From Caldilineaceae bacterium (lineage in GTDB: Bacteria > Chloroflexota > Anaerolineae > Caldilineales > Caldilineaceae), in assembly GCA_028819675.1 (NCBI GenBank), contig JAPPKT010000156.1:1-5467 (forward strand): 5,467 nt of DNA, read 5' to 3'. Position 1 is the first letter of the stretch. The number at the start of each line of letters is the position of its first letter. Under the pieces are notes generated by a model that made no database searches, was not told the DNA's origin, and worked only from the letters and a program-made list of their open reading frames with translations. Made by a program: the position numbers and the translations under genes. Below, in pieces: positions 1-5,412 of the stretch.

Positions 1-1125
1 GTCGAAGTCGAAGACACCATCTACGGCGAAATCGAAACCAAGACGCAGACCGGCTACATCTCCGGCACCCTGCAGGACCTGGTCTACGGCCATCACCGCT
101 GGATCTTCATCAACTTCCTCAAAGGCATCTATCTCGAAATCGACGACCTGCTGGCCTCTGCTCCCCCGGACGACTTTGACGACTTCTACCCCAGCGTCCT
201 CGAAGGCAACCAGTGGGAAGGCAAAAACTTCAGCCTGCCCGACGTCGTCCACCCCGGCGGCAACATCGCTGTCAACTACAACAAGACGATGCTGGAAGAA
301 AAGGGCCTGCCCGAGCCGCAACTCGGTTGGACCATCGCCGACTGGACCGAACTGGCGCGTGCCGCAGCCGACCCCGATGCCGGCGTCTTCGGCATCGGCT
401 TCGACAGCATGATCGCCATGCACTACTACAGCAACGTATCCCGCTCCTTCGGCGCCCCCGACTCCAACGATTCCTGGATCATGGATCTTGAGGGCCGCAC
501 GATGTCCTACAACAACGATCTCCATGCCGAGATCGCCGAATGGTACGTGGGTCTCCTCGACGAAAAGGTCGCCTCCCGCGACGCCGATCGCGAAGGTGTC
601 GAGCCCAACCTCTTCGTGGCCGGTCTGGAAGCAACGCACGCCAGCACCGTTGGCATCCTCACCAACAACCAGGCGCGCGTCGGCGACCGCTTCGAAGTCG
701 GGTCCGTGCCGCTGCCCGTCGGCTCCGAAGGGCGCCAGGGCACCTGCTTCTCCGGCAACCACTGGATGATCAACTCCGATTCCGCTCACGTCGACGAGGC
801 GTGGGAGCTCGTCAAAGCCTACACCTCATACGACGCCGGCGTCTTCCAGGTTCTGGAGGCCAAGCGGCAGACCAATGGCCGCAAGTCCGTATGGACCGAT
901 CCGCAGGTCAACGAAGTCAACTTCATGTACGGCTTCACCGACCAGCTGATCACCGACGGCGTCGAGCCCTATCCGATGCCTTGGAACACACGCTTCACCG
1001 AGGCCAACAACATTTTCCGCTCCGAACTCAATCTGATCTGGGAGGGCGAGGTCACCTTCGCCGAACACGCACCTGAGATCGACCGCAAGACGCAGGCCGT
1101 GCTCGACGAACCGCGCCCGTCCTGA
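1..1125 (+). CDS. ABC transporter solute-binding protein, sugar type (5' partial)
   Basis: Frame 1 is open from the first base to TGA at 1123-1125, giving 374 visible residues. The start codon, signal peptide and any lipobox lie outside the window. Family 1 extracellular binding proteins are usually about 420-480 residues, so roughly the first 50-100 are missing. The pattern fits that family: a Leu-Pro entry followed by VNYNKTM (residues 91-97) and a GLPEP/GWT..DW segment, which is the usual 'own partner strand, YNK, eeaGL, TWdel' region. An FSGNHWMIN strand (250-258) and a helix AWELVKAYTS (267-276) follow. The family captures a sugar or related solute outside the membrane and hands it to two permeases and an ATPase. 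No permease gene follows; the next gene is thioredoxin-like, so permeases, if linked, should be upstream. The substrate cannot be read from the sequence. The family call is firm, the ligand unknown. Confidence 0.85.
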   Translation, partial: VEVEDTIYGEIETKTQTGYISGTLQDLVYGHHRWIFINFLKGIYLEIDDLLASAPPDDFDDFYPSVLEGNQWEGKNFSLPDVVHPGGNIAVNYNKTMLEEKGLPEPQLGWTIADWTELARAAADPDAGVFGIGFDSMIAMHYYSNVSRSFGAPDSNDSWIMDLEGRTMSYNNDLHAEIAEWYVGLLDEKVASRDADREGVEPNLFVAGLEATHASTVGILTNNQARVGDRFEVGSVPLPVGSEGRQGTCFSGNHWMINSDSAHVDEAWELVKAYTSYDAGVFQVLEAKRQTNGRKSVWTDPQVNEVNFMYGFTDQLITDGVEPYPMPWNTRFTEANNIFRSELNLIWEGEVTFAEHAPEIDRKTQAVLDEPRPS

Positions 1126-1139
1126 TCGGCAAGAAATAT

Positions 1140-1181
1140 GACCGGTGATCCGATTGCCCGCGGGCCGTCGGACCACCGGTC
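1140..1181 (+). terminator. Long GC-rich hairpin after the solute-binding protein gene, possible terminator
   Basis: Bases 1140-1147 (gaccggtg) pair with 1174-1181, then after one A/C mismatch 1149-1153 (tccga) pair with 1168-1172. A T-G wobble and one mismatch lead into a self-complementary gcccgcgggc core (1156-1165). The arms are symmetrical about one centre, giving about 17 pairs in 42 bases. A pyrimidine run, ttcctttt, lies at 1191-1198, nine bases after the stem rather than directly against it, so a classical intrinsic terminator is only partly matched. It sits 15 bases after the stop codon and 18 before the AGGAGG of the next gene, so it could equally be an mRNA-stabilising or attenuating hairpin. 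Confidence 0.5.
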
Positions 1182-1209
1182 CCCTGTAGCTTCCTTTTAG
1201 GAGGAAATC

Positions 1210-1806
1210 ATGGCTTTCACTCTCGAAATCGGCGAAAAGGCGCTCGACTTTAAGCTCATTGCCACCGACGGCGAGGTCTATACGCTCGGCTGCTTTGACG
1301 ACGCCGAGACGCTCGTCGTCTTCTTCACCTGCAACCACTGTCCCTACGTGATCGGCTCCGACGAAGCCACGCGCGCCACCGCCGACAGGTTCGCCTCCAA
1401 AGGCGTCAAGTTCGTCGGTATCAACTCCAACAGCGTCCATGTAAACGCCGAAGACGACTTCCGCCACATGGTCGAACGCATGGCCGAGCACAAGTTCCCC
1501 TGGGTCTACCTGCGCGACGAAACGCAGGAAGTCGCCAAAGACTACGGCGCCCTGCGCACGCCCCACTTCTACGTTTTCAACAAGGACCGCGAACTGGTCT
1601 ACACCGGCCGCGGCGTCGACAGCCCGCGTGACGCCACCCAGGCCACCGTCTTCGACCTCGACCGCGCCCTGGAGGAGCACACTTCAGGCCAGCCCGTCAG
1701 CACCACGCTGACCAACCCGATCGGCTGCAACGTCAAATGGGCCGGCGAAGATGCCCACTGGATGCCCGCCGACGCCTGCGACCTCGTCCTGCCGCAGCCG
1801 GCTTAG
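1210..1806 (+). CDS. Thioredoxin-like / peroxiredoxin-like redox protein (CNHC active site)
   Basis: Encodes 198 residues. The ATG is preceded by a textbook AGGAGGA (1199-1205) with four bases of spacing, which fixes the start. The N-terminus ([16 protein letters not shown], residues 7-22) is the usual AhpC/TSA-type opening. The redox motif is C41-N-H-C44-P-Y, at the end of the strand LVVFFT. The cis-proline of the thioredoxin fold is P118 in RTPH (116-119). A conserved-looking C-terminal block, NPIGCNVKW (169-177, with a third cysteine C173), matches the small peroxiredoxin-like group of thioredoxin-fold proteins found in many bacteria. No signal peptide or membrane segment is visible, so it is expected in the cytoplasm. 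Known relatives are poorly characterised; thiol-disulfide exchange or peroxide handling is inferred from the motif. It stands between two hairpins and may be transcribed apart from its neighbours. Confidence 0.88.
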   Translation: MAFTLEIGEKALDFKLIATDGEVYTLGCFDDAETLVVFFTCNHCPYVIGSDEATRATADRFASKGVKFVGINSNSVHVNAEDDFRHMVERMAEHKFPWVYLRDETQEVAKDYGALRTPHFYVFNKDRELVYTGRGVDSPRDATQATVFDLDRALEEHTSGQPVSTTLTNPIGCNVKWAGEDAHWMPADACDLVLPQPA

Positions 1807-1830
1807 AGCTGTACCCGAACTCTCTTACTC

Positions 1831-1863
1831 GCGGCGCGTATCGTTCAACGCGATACGCGCCGC
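1831..1863 (+). other. Perfect 13-bp intercistronic hairpin
   Basis: Bases 1831-1843 (gcggcgcgtatcg) are the exact reverse complement of 1851-1863, with a 7-base loop (ttcaacg). The structure lies 24 bases after the thioredoxin-like stop and 50 before the next ATG. No T-run follows on the + strand, so it is not a standard intrinsic terminator. It may be an RNA hairpin that limits read-through or protects transcript ends, or an extended operator for a dimeric DNA-binding protein. Confidence 0.6.
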
Positions 1864-1898
1864 ATCTGTCCCTACAGTTGCCCTCCCATCACCAGGAA

Positions 1899-1906
1899 AG
1901 AGGTGG
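1899..1906 (+). promoter_or_regulatory. Ribosome binding site deciding the start of the SelA-like gene
   Basis: AGAGGTGG at 1899-1906 lies seven bases before the ATG at 1914. The same frame is open back to 1737, which would overlap the previous gene. The purine-rich site and the loss of family-like sequence upstream both support 1914 as the true start. Confidence 0.75.
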
Positions 1907-1913
1907 TACGCTC

Positions 1914-3026
1914 ATGCCCTCCTACGAAGAACTGGACATCACTCCGATGATCAATGCCAACGCCACCCTCACCAGGCTTGGCGGCTCCATCATGCCGCCC
2001 GAAGTTCTGGAAGCGATGATGGCAGCGGCCAAATCCTTCGTTGAACTGCCGGAGCTGCAGCGCCGCGTCGGCAATCGTATCGCTCTCCTCACCCAGAACG
2101 AGGCCTGCTACGTCAGTTCCGGCGCCGCCGGCGGCATCGTCGTCGCCATAGCTGCCTGTGTCACCGGCAACGAAAAATGGGCGATTGAACAACTGCCGGA
2201 CCTGACCGGTCTCAAGAACGAGGTCATCGTCCACAAGTCTCAGCGCAACGGCTACGATCACGCCGTCCGCCAGGTCGGCGTCAAGTTGATTGAGATCGGC
2301 TGGCCCGGCCAGGCCGAACTCTGGCAGCTGGAGAGAGCGATCAACGAAAAGACTGCCGCGGTGATCTGGTTTGAGGGCGCTTTGGGGTCGCCTGGCGACA
2401 TTCCTCTGGAAAAAGTGATCGACACCGCCCACGCACACGGCGTGCCCGTCCTCGTCGACGCCGCCGCCCAGCTCCCGCCCGTCGAAAACCTGTGGAAGTT
2501 CACCCAGATGGGCGCCGACGCCGCCATCTTCAGCGGCGGCAAAGACCTGCGCGGCCCTCAGTCCTCCGGCCTCGTGCTCGGCAAGCAGTGGCTCGTCGAC
2601 GCCTGCGCTCTCAACGGCAACCCCAACCACAGCATCGGCCGCCCCATGAAGGTCGGCAAGGAAGAAATGTTGGGCCTGCTCGCCGCCGTCGAGCGCTACC
2701 TGTCCCTCGATCACGAAGCGCGCACCTCGCAGATGGAAGAGATAGTGGCCGGATGGTGCAGTGAGCTCAACCGGCTGGACGGTGTGACTGCCACCCGGTC
2801 ATTCCCCAGCGAGGCGAACCAACCGATGCCGCGCACGCGCGTCCAGATCGACGCCTCCGTTGTGGGCCGAACACATAGCGAGATCCTCCAGGGCATGCGC
2901 GAAGGGACGCCGTCAGTAGACGCAGCCTCCGGACCGGACGAAACCATCATGCTGAATCCGCAAACGCTGGAGGAAGGCGAAGAAGAGATAGTCCTGGCCC
3001 GACTCGTGGAGGAGATTACGCGTTGA
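1914..3026 (+). CDS. SelA-like PLP-dependent enzyme, probable ammonia-lyase/aminotransferase-fold catabolic enzyme
   Basis: Encodes 370 residues and ends in TGA at 3024-3026. It belongs to the fold-type I PLP family of L-seryl-tRNA(Sec) selenium transferase (SelA). The opening MINANATLTRLGGSIMP (12-28) is the family N-terminal block. SSGAAGG (68-74) is the cofactor phosphate loop, D182 in VLVDAAAQLPP is the expected pyridine-nitrogen Asp, and K210 in SGGKDLRGPQ is the Schiff-base lysine. True bacterial SelA is about 460 residues with an extra N-terminal tRNA-binding domain, which is absent here. The length matches the D-glucosaminate-6-phosphate ammonia-lyase type (about 370). No selB or selenocysteine tRNA is visible in the window. 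A catabolic beta-elimination of an amino or hydroxy acid is therefore likelier than selenocysteine synthesis. The substrate is not readable. Automated labels of 'selenium transferase' should be treated with caution. Confidence 0.85.
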   Translation: MPSYEELDITPMINANATLTRLGGSIMPPEVLEAMMAAAKSFVELPELQRRVGNRIALLTQNEACYVSSGAAGGIVVAIAACVTGNEKWAIEQLPDLTGLKNEVIVHKSQRNGYDHAVRQVGVKLIEIGWPGQAELWQLERAINEKTAAVIWFEGALGSPGDIPLEKVIDTAHAHGVPVLVDAAAQLPPVENLWKFTQMGADAAIFSGGKDLRGPQSSGLVLGKQWLVDACALNGNPNHSIGRPMKVGKEEMLGLLAAVERYLSLDHEARTSQMEEIVAGWCSELNRLDGVTATRSFPSEANQPMPRTRVQIDASVVGRTHSEILQGMREGTPSVDAASGPDETIMLNPQTLEEGEEEIVLARLVEEITR

Positions 3027-3074
3027 GAAAATCAGGCGAAAATATCGTCGCAAACCTGGCTTCCTGTCCGTAGA

Positions 3075-3455
3075 ATGAACTATGCTAAGTGCATCAACAA
3101 TAGGCCGTATTTGCAGCATCAGAATCTGCCCAAACAGAAAGAGCCACTGTTCGGTCTGACGATCGGAAAAGTGTACAAAGTCATCTCCGACCCTGTCGCC
3201 GAACAGCATGGCATGACCCGGATCATCGACGAGAGCTTCGGCGAACCTGGAAGCGAAGATGGATATCTTTATCCATCTGATTACTTTGAACCCTTTCTTT
3301 CGGATGAACACCTGTGTCGTACTTCGCTGACCATCTATTTGGATGAATACGTAAAAGGCGTACTTCACGCTGAAGCTGTCGCGTCCAACAAATCAGTCTC
3401 TGCTCTAATGCGCGATTGGGTGGAAGAGCGGCTGGATCTGCCTTATTCTGTGTAA
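3075..3455 (+). CDS. Small protein with N-terminal beta-rich domain and C-terminal ribbon-helix-helix-like segment
   Basis: Encodes 126 residues. I do not recognise a named family for the whole protein. Residues 1-8 (MNYAKCIN) and 28-73 form a recurring small-domain pattern: a strand, LTIGKVYKVI (28-37), RIIDES (49-54), then YLYPSDYFEPF (64-74). It recalls small SH3-like bacterial proteins of the 'LTvGKvYeVi...YlYp..yFe' type. Residues 82-120 look like a ribbon-helix-helix (CopG/MetJ-type) DNA-binding unit: strand RTSLTIYL (82-89), helix 89-104, turn at SNKS, helix SVSALMRDWVEERL (107-120). Such units bind DNA as dimers, often as repressors or antitoxins. No clear ribosome binding site precedes the ATG. 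A hand count over 3121-3180 gives 28 G+C of 60, against 38-44 of 60 in sampled stretches of the neighbouring enolase gene, so transfer is possible. The coding call is good; the regulator role is inference. Confidence 0.7.
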   Translation: MNYAKCINNRPYLQHQNLPKQKEPLFGLTIGKVYKVISDPVAEQHGMTRIIDESFGEPGSEDGYLYPSDYFEPFLSDEHLCRTSLTIYLDEYVKGVLHAEAVASNKSVSALMRDWVEERLDLPYSV

Positions 3456-3602
3456 ATCGAATTAGACCGGGAAATAGGCAAGCCCATCGGTCATCCATTA
3501 GAATTTCGGTCTCAAGTTGCTGAAGTGATTCGTCGAGCTCACCTCGGCCACGTTCACACAATTGTCAAGCAGCTGGGAATACTTCACTTCCCATTCTCAC
3601 CC
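3456..3602 (+). other. In-frame open stretch after the small RHH gene, possible eroded 3' coding remnant
   Basis: Immediately after the TAA at 3453-3455 the same frame stays open for 49 codons to TGA at 3603-3605. The peptide has no ATG but has plausible protein-like composition, including a helix-like EFRSQVAEVIRRAH followed by TIVKQLGI that faintly recalls a helix-turn-helix start. It may be the tail of a broken neighbouring gene or of a longer ancestral protein, or it may be chance. No homology is recognised. Confidence 0.2.
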
Positions 3603-3612
3603 TGACAGAATG

Positions 3613-3623
3613 TGAGTTACTCA
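3613..3623. promoter_or_regulatory. 11-bp palindrome overlapping the start codon of the 65-residue gene
   Basis: TGAGT-T-ACTCA is a perfect palindrome around a central T, and its last base is the A of the ATG at 3623. A site at this position could block initiation, for example by a dimeric RHH protein such as the one encoded just upstream. That link is a guess. An 11-bp palindrome can also occur by chance. Confidence 0.3.
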
Positions 3624-3820
3624 TGAAACAAAATGACGGCAACGAAGAAGGGAACGAGCCAAAAGACTTTTCTTCTGACAACAACCAGGGTCCGGCCGGT
3701 GCTCGCCTGATTGCGTTCTTAGAAGAAATGCACGCAACAATGCCTGACGTGCCGGAAGAGGACGCCCAAAAAGATATTGAAGAAGCAATCGCGGCCATCA
3801 GAAATCAACCCAAATCTTGA
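3623..3820 (+). CDS. Small acidic hypothetical protein (65 residues)
   Basis: Encodes 65 residues and ends in TGA at 3818-3820. I do not recognise the family. The first 22 residues are polar and probably disordered (N, D, E, K and G rich). From residue 26 a helix-like stretch, GARLIAFLEEMHA, leads into TMPDVPEED and then a second helix, AQKDIEEAIAAIR (48-60). Two short helices joined by a 'pDvPEED' turn resemble small partner or antitoxin-like proteins, but no toxin gene follows, so the gene would be an orphan. There is only a weak GTGAG-type ribosome binding site (3612-3616). The gene shares the lower GC of its upstream neighbour. The helical, charge-balanced composition favours a real gene over a random frame; function unknown. 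Confidence 0.55.
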   Translation: MKQNDGNEEGNEPKDFSSDNNQGPAGARLIAFLEEMHATMPDVPEEDAQKDIEEAIAAIRNQPKS

Positions 3821-3949
3821 CGAAACGATCATGTAGGAAAGATCCGCCCGAGCAGCCTGCCTTCGCATAGTCCATCGTGCAATAGATGCCACCGCCTGGA
3901 ACAGCACCACAACTTTTCCCCACCCATATGCCCGACTTTGCCCGCAAAT

Positions 3950-3960
3950 TGAACAGTTCA
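3950..3960. promoter_or_regulatory. 11-bp palindrome, candidate operator
   Basis: TGAAC-A-GTTCA is a perfect palindrome about 90 bases before the enolase-family start, just upstream of a second inverted repeat. Its size and position suit a dimeric repressor site. The binding protein is unknown. Confidence 0.3.
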
Positions 3961-3962
3961 GC

Positions 3963-4001
3963 TTAAGGGGATCAACGCGCATCATGTTAAAATCCCCTAA
4001 A
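3963..4001. promoter_or_regulatory. Inverted repeat aggggat...atcccct before the enolase-family gene
   Basis: Bases 3966-3972 pair exactly with 3992-3998; after one A/A mismatch, two more A-T pairs extend the arms to 3963 and 4001. The spacer is 19 bases and contains TGTTAAAAT (3985-3993), the most promoter-like AT-rich patch in this gap. A regulator bound here could control the downstream gene. No T-run supports a terminator reading. Confidence 0.35.
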
Positions 4002-4051
4002 CTCGACCCACCCCACGCGCCCCAACCGGAACCACCCCACAGGAGCACCCA

Positions 4052-5326
4052 ATGACCGCCACCGCCAAAATCACCGACGTCGAACGCATCCTCCTCGTCA
4101 TCCCCATGGTCGACCGCGTCCGTCGCGAAATGGAACGCGCCAACATCCACCGCTGGTCCGAATCCGAAGTCATCCGCCTCACCCTCGACGACGGCACCGT
4201 CGCCTACGGCGAAACCATCCAGAACTACACCTGGGGACGCGTCGACGACACCGACCGCGTCATCGGCCGCTCTCCCTTCGACCTTATGTGGGATGACTCC
4301 CTCGGCGCTGGCTTGCAGATGGCCCTCTTCGACGCCGCCGGCAAAATCGCCGGCGTACCCGTCTACCGCCTCCTGGGACCCAAAGTACGCGACTGGTGCC
4401 CCGTCTCCTTCTGGGACCATGACATGGGCCCCGCTGCCTACGAGCAGGAGGCCCGCGTCGCCGTCGAGCTCGGCTTCACCTCCATCAAGATCAAGACTCG
4501 CCCCTGGCACGATGTCTACGCCACCGTCCAGCGCATCAGCGACGCCACGCCCGACTGGTTCCACATCGACTGCGATTGGAACGACTTCCTGCTCGACGTG
4601 TCCACCGCCGTGCCCGTCCTCCGTGAGCTCGAGAACGACTTCCCCAAAATCGCAATCTGGGAAGGCCCGATGCAGGCCAACGACGTCGCCGGCAACCGCC
4701 TCCTGCGCGAAAAAGTGCGCACCCCCATCGCCCACCACTACGGCGGCGTCCCCGGCTCCGTCGCCATCCAGCAGGGCTACTGCGACGGCTTCGTCATCGC
4801 CGGCGGCGTCACCAACGTTCTGCGTTCCGGCATCTCCGCCGCCACCGCCAACATGCCCTTCTTCATCCAGATGGTCGGCACCGGCCTTACCACCACCATG
4901 GCCCTCCATCTGGGCGCTGTGCTAAGCCACGCCCAGTGGCCCGCCATCAACTGCCACGAGCTCTACCAGCACAACCTGCTCGACCAGCGCATCCCCGTCG
5001 TGGGCGGCTACGCCCAAACGCCCGAAGGCCCCGGCCTCGGCATAACCATCGACGAGACCGCACTCGACACCTATCGCGTCGACGTCGCCGACTTCAGCCT
5101 CCCCCGCCGCCTCGTCCGCTACAGCCGCGCCAACGGCGTGCGCGTCTACTTCGCCGACACAAGCTTCAGTCAAGGCTCCAGCATGTGGAACTACTGGCGC
5201 ACCGCCAACCAACCCATCTACGAGCGCGGCGTCGCCACCGCCTACCTCGACGACGACGGCAGCCCCGACTTCGACGACCTCTATCGCCGCACCAAAGAGG
5301 CGCCGGTGCTGTCGCCGGCCACCTGA
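4052..5326 (+). CDS. Enolase-superfamily protein (mandelate racemase/muconate lactonizing type) with C-terminal extension
   Basis: Encodes 424 residues. AGGAG at 4041-4045, six bases before the ATG, sets the start. Enolase-superfamily proteins abstract a proton alpha to a carboxylate using Mg2+ in a beta-barrel. Residues 1-112 form the capping domain (GETIQNYTWG at 53-62, MALFDAAGKIAGVPVYRLLG at 90-109). The barrel shows KIK (K146, K148; general base face), D173 in HIDCDWND (first metal ligand) and E204 in IWEGP (second ligand). Where a third Glu/Asp ligand is expected, about 24 residues later, the sequence is PIAHHYGG (225-232), so H228/H229 replace it. D245-GFVIAGGVTN matches the strand-6 Asp of mandelate racemase, but the place of its partner His reads IQ (Q273). 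Residues 351-424 extend beyond the usual end. Members are mostly acid-sugar dehydratases; this substrate is unknown. Codon use is strongly C-ending. Confidence 0.88.
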   Translation: MTATAKITDVERILLVIPMVDRVRREMERANIHRWSESEVIRLTLDDGTVAYGETIQNYTWGRVDDTDRVIGRSPFDLMWDDSLGAGLQMALFDAAGKIAGVPVYRLLGPKVRDWCPVSFWDHDMGPAAYEQEARVAVELGFTSIKIKTRPWHDVYATVQRISDATPDWFHIDCDWNDFLLDVSTAVPVLRELENDFPKIAIWEGPMQANDVAGNRLLREKVRTPIAHHYGGVPGSVAIQQGYCDGFVIAGGVTNVLRSGISAATANMPFFIQMVGTGLTTTMALHLGAVLSHAQWPAINCHELYQHNLLDQRIPVVGGYAQTPEGPGLGITIDETALDTYRVDVADFSLPRRLVRYSRANGVRVYFADTSFSQGSSMWNYWRTANQPIYERGVATAYLDDDGSPDFDDLYRRTKEAPVLSPAT

Positions 5327-5401
5327 AATTCACGAATATCAAATTTCCCATCTGTCCACTCAATAACCGCGCCGCACTAATCCGCGCGGGGCACAACCCA
5401 C

Positions 5402-5406
5402 AGGAG
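5402..5406 (+). promoter_or_regulatory. Ribosome binding site deciding a GTG start
   Basis: AGGAG at 5402-5406 lies six bases before GTG at 5413, the same layout and spacing as AGGAG before the enolase-family ATG. This favours GTG over the in-frame ATG at 5440 as the start of the last gene. Confidence 0.6.
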
Positions 5407-5412
5407 TCAAAA

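Larger units (their letters stand above)
3821..4051. other. Intergenic control region before the enolase-family gene
   Basis: This 231-bp stretch has no + strand gene that I can support. The first half (3821-3945) shows no recognisable element. The second half holds an 11-bp palindrome (3950-3960) and an inverted repeat (3963-4001). From 4001 to 4050 follows a C-rich, G-poor leader: by hand count 28 C, 8 G and 1 T, with a 9-base direct repeat, ccaccccac, at 4008-4016 and 4032-4040. The enolase-family gene probably has its own promoter here, but no convincing -35/-10 pair at standard spacing was found. Confidence 0.5.

Noticed and set aside
1737..1913. Upstream in-frame extension of the SelA-like gene, which would add 59 residues.
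   Set aside because: The extension overlaps the end of the thioredoxin-like gene and crosses the 13-bp hairpin. It is Arg-rich with no family-like sequence, and a good ribosome binding site precedes the ATG at 1914.
826..2714. Minus-strand open frames of about 280 codons opposite the thioredoxin-like and SelA-like genes.
   Set aside because: They are Val/Gly/Asp/Ala-rich shadows of well-supported + strand genes.
3023..3048. TTGAGA and TATCGT as a possible promoter for the small RHH gene.
   Set aside because: The spacing is only 14 bases and the -10 match is poor.
3223..3561. Minus-strand open frame of 112 codons across the small RHH gene and the following gap.
   Set aside because: Its composition is unremarkable and it has no recognisable motif. 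The + strand reading has a consistent two-domain pattern in the same place.
3574..3593. tgggaa...ttccca hairpin (6 bp, 8-base loop) before the 65-residue gene.
   Set aside because: It is weak, AT-interrupted and overlaps alternative pairings (cattct/agaatg). There is no U-tract, so no reliable structure can be claimed.
3719..3985. Shorter minus-strand reading from an internal ATG at 3985, with AGGGGA upstream and a CSICG motif near its start.
   Set aside because: The site and motif are suggestive, but the purine site is one arm of the inverted repeat, the Arg-rich middle looks unstructured, and the rest runs antisense to the 65-residue gene. I see no family resemblance.
3719..4909. Long minus-strand open frame of 396 codons opposite the enolase-family gene.
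   Set aside because: It is Gly/Asp/Val-rich low-complexity sequence of the kind produced antisense to C-ending codons. The + strand has clear enolase motifs and a ribosome binding site.
5367..5389. ccgcgc...gcgcgg inverted repeat (6-bp stem, 11-base loop) after the enolase-family gene.
   Set aside because: The stem is short, the loop large and no T-run follows. Such repeats are expected by chance in GC-rich DNA, so I do not call a terminator.
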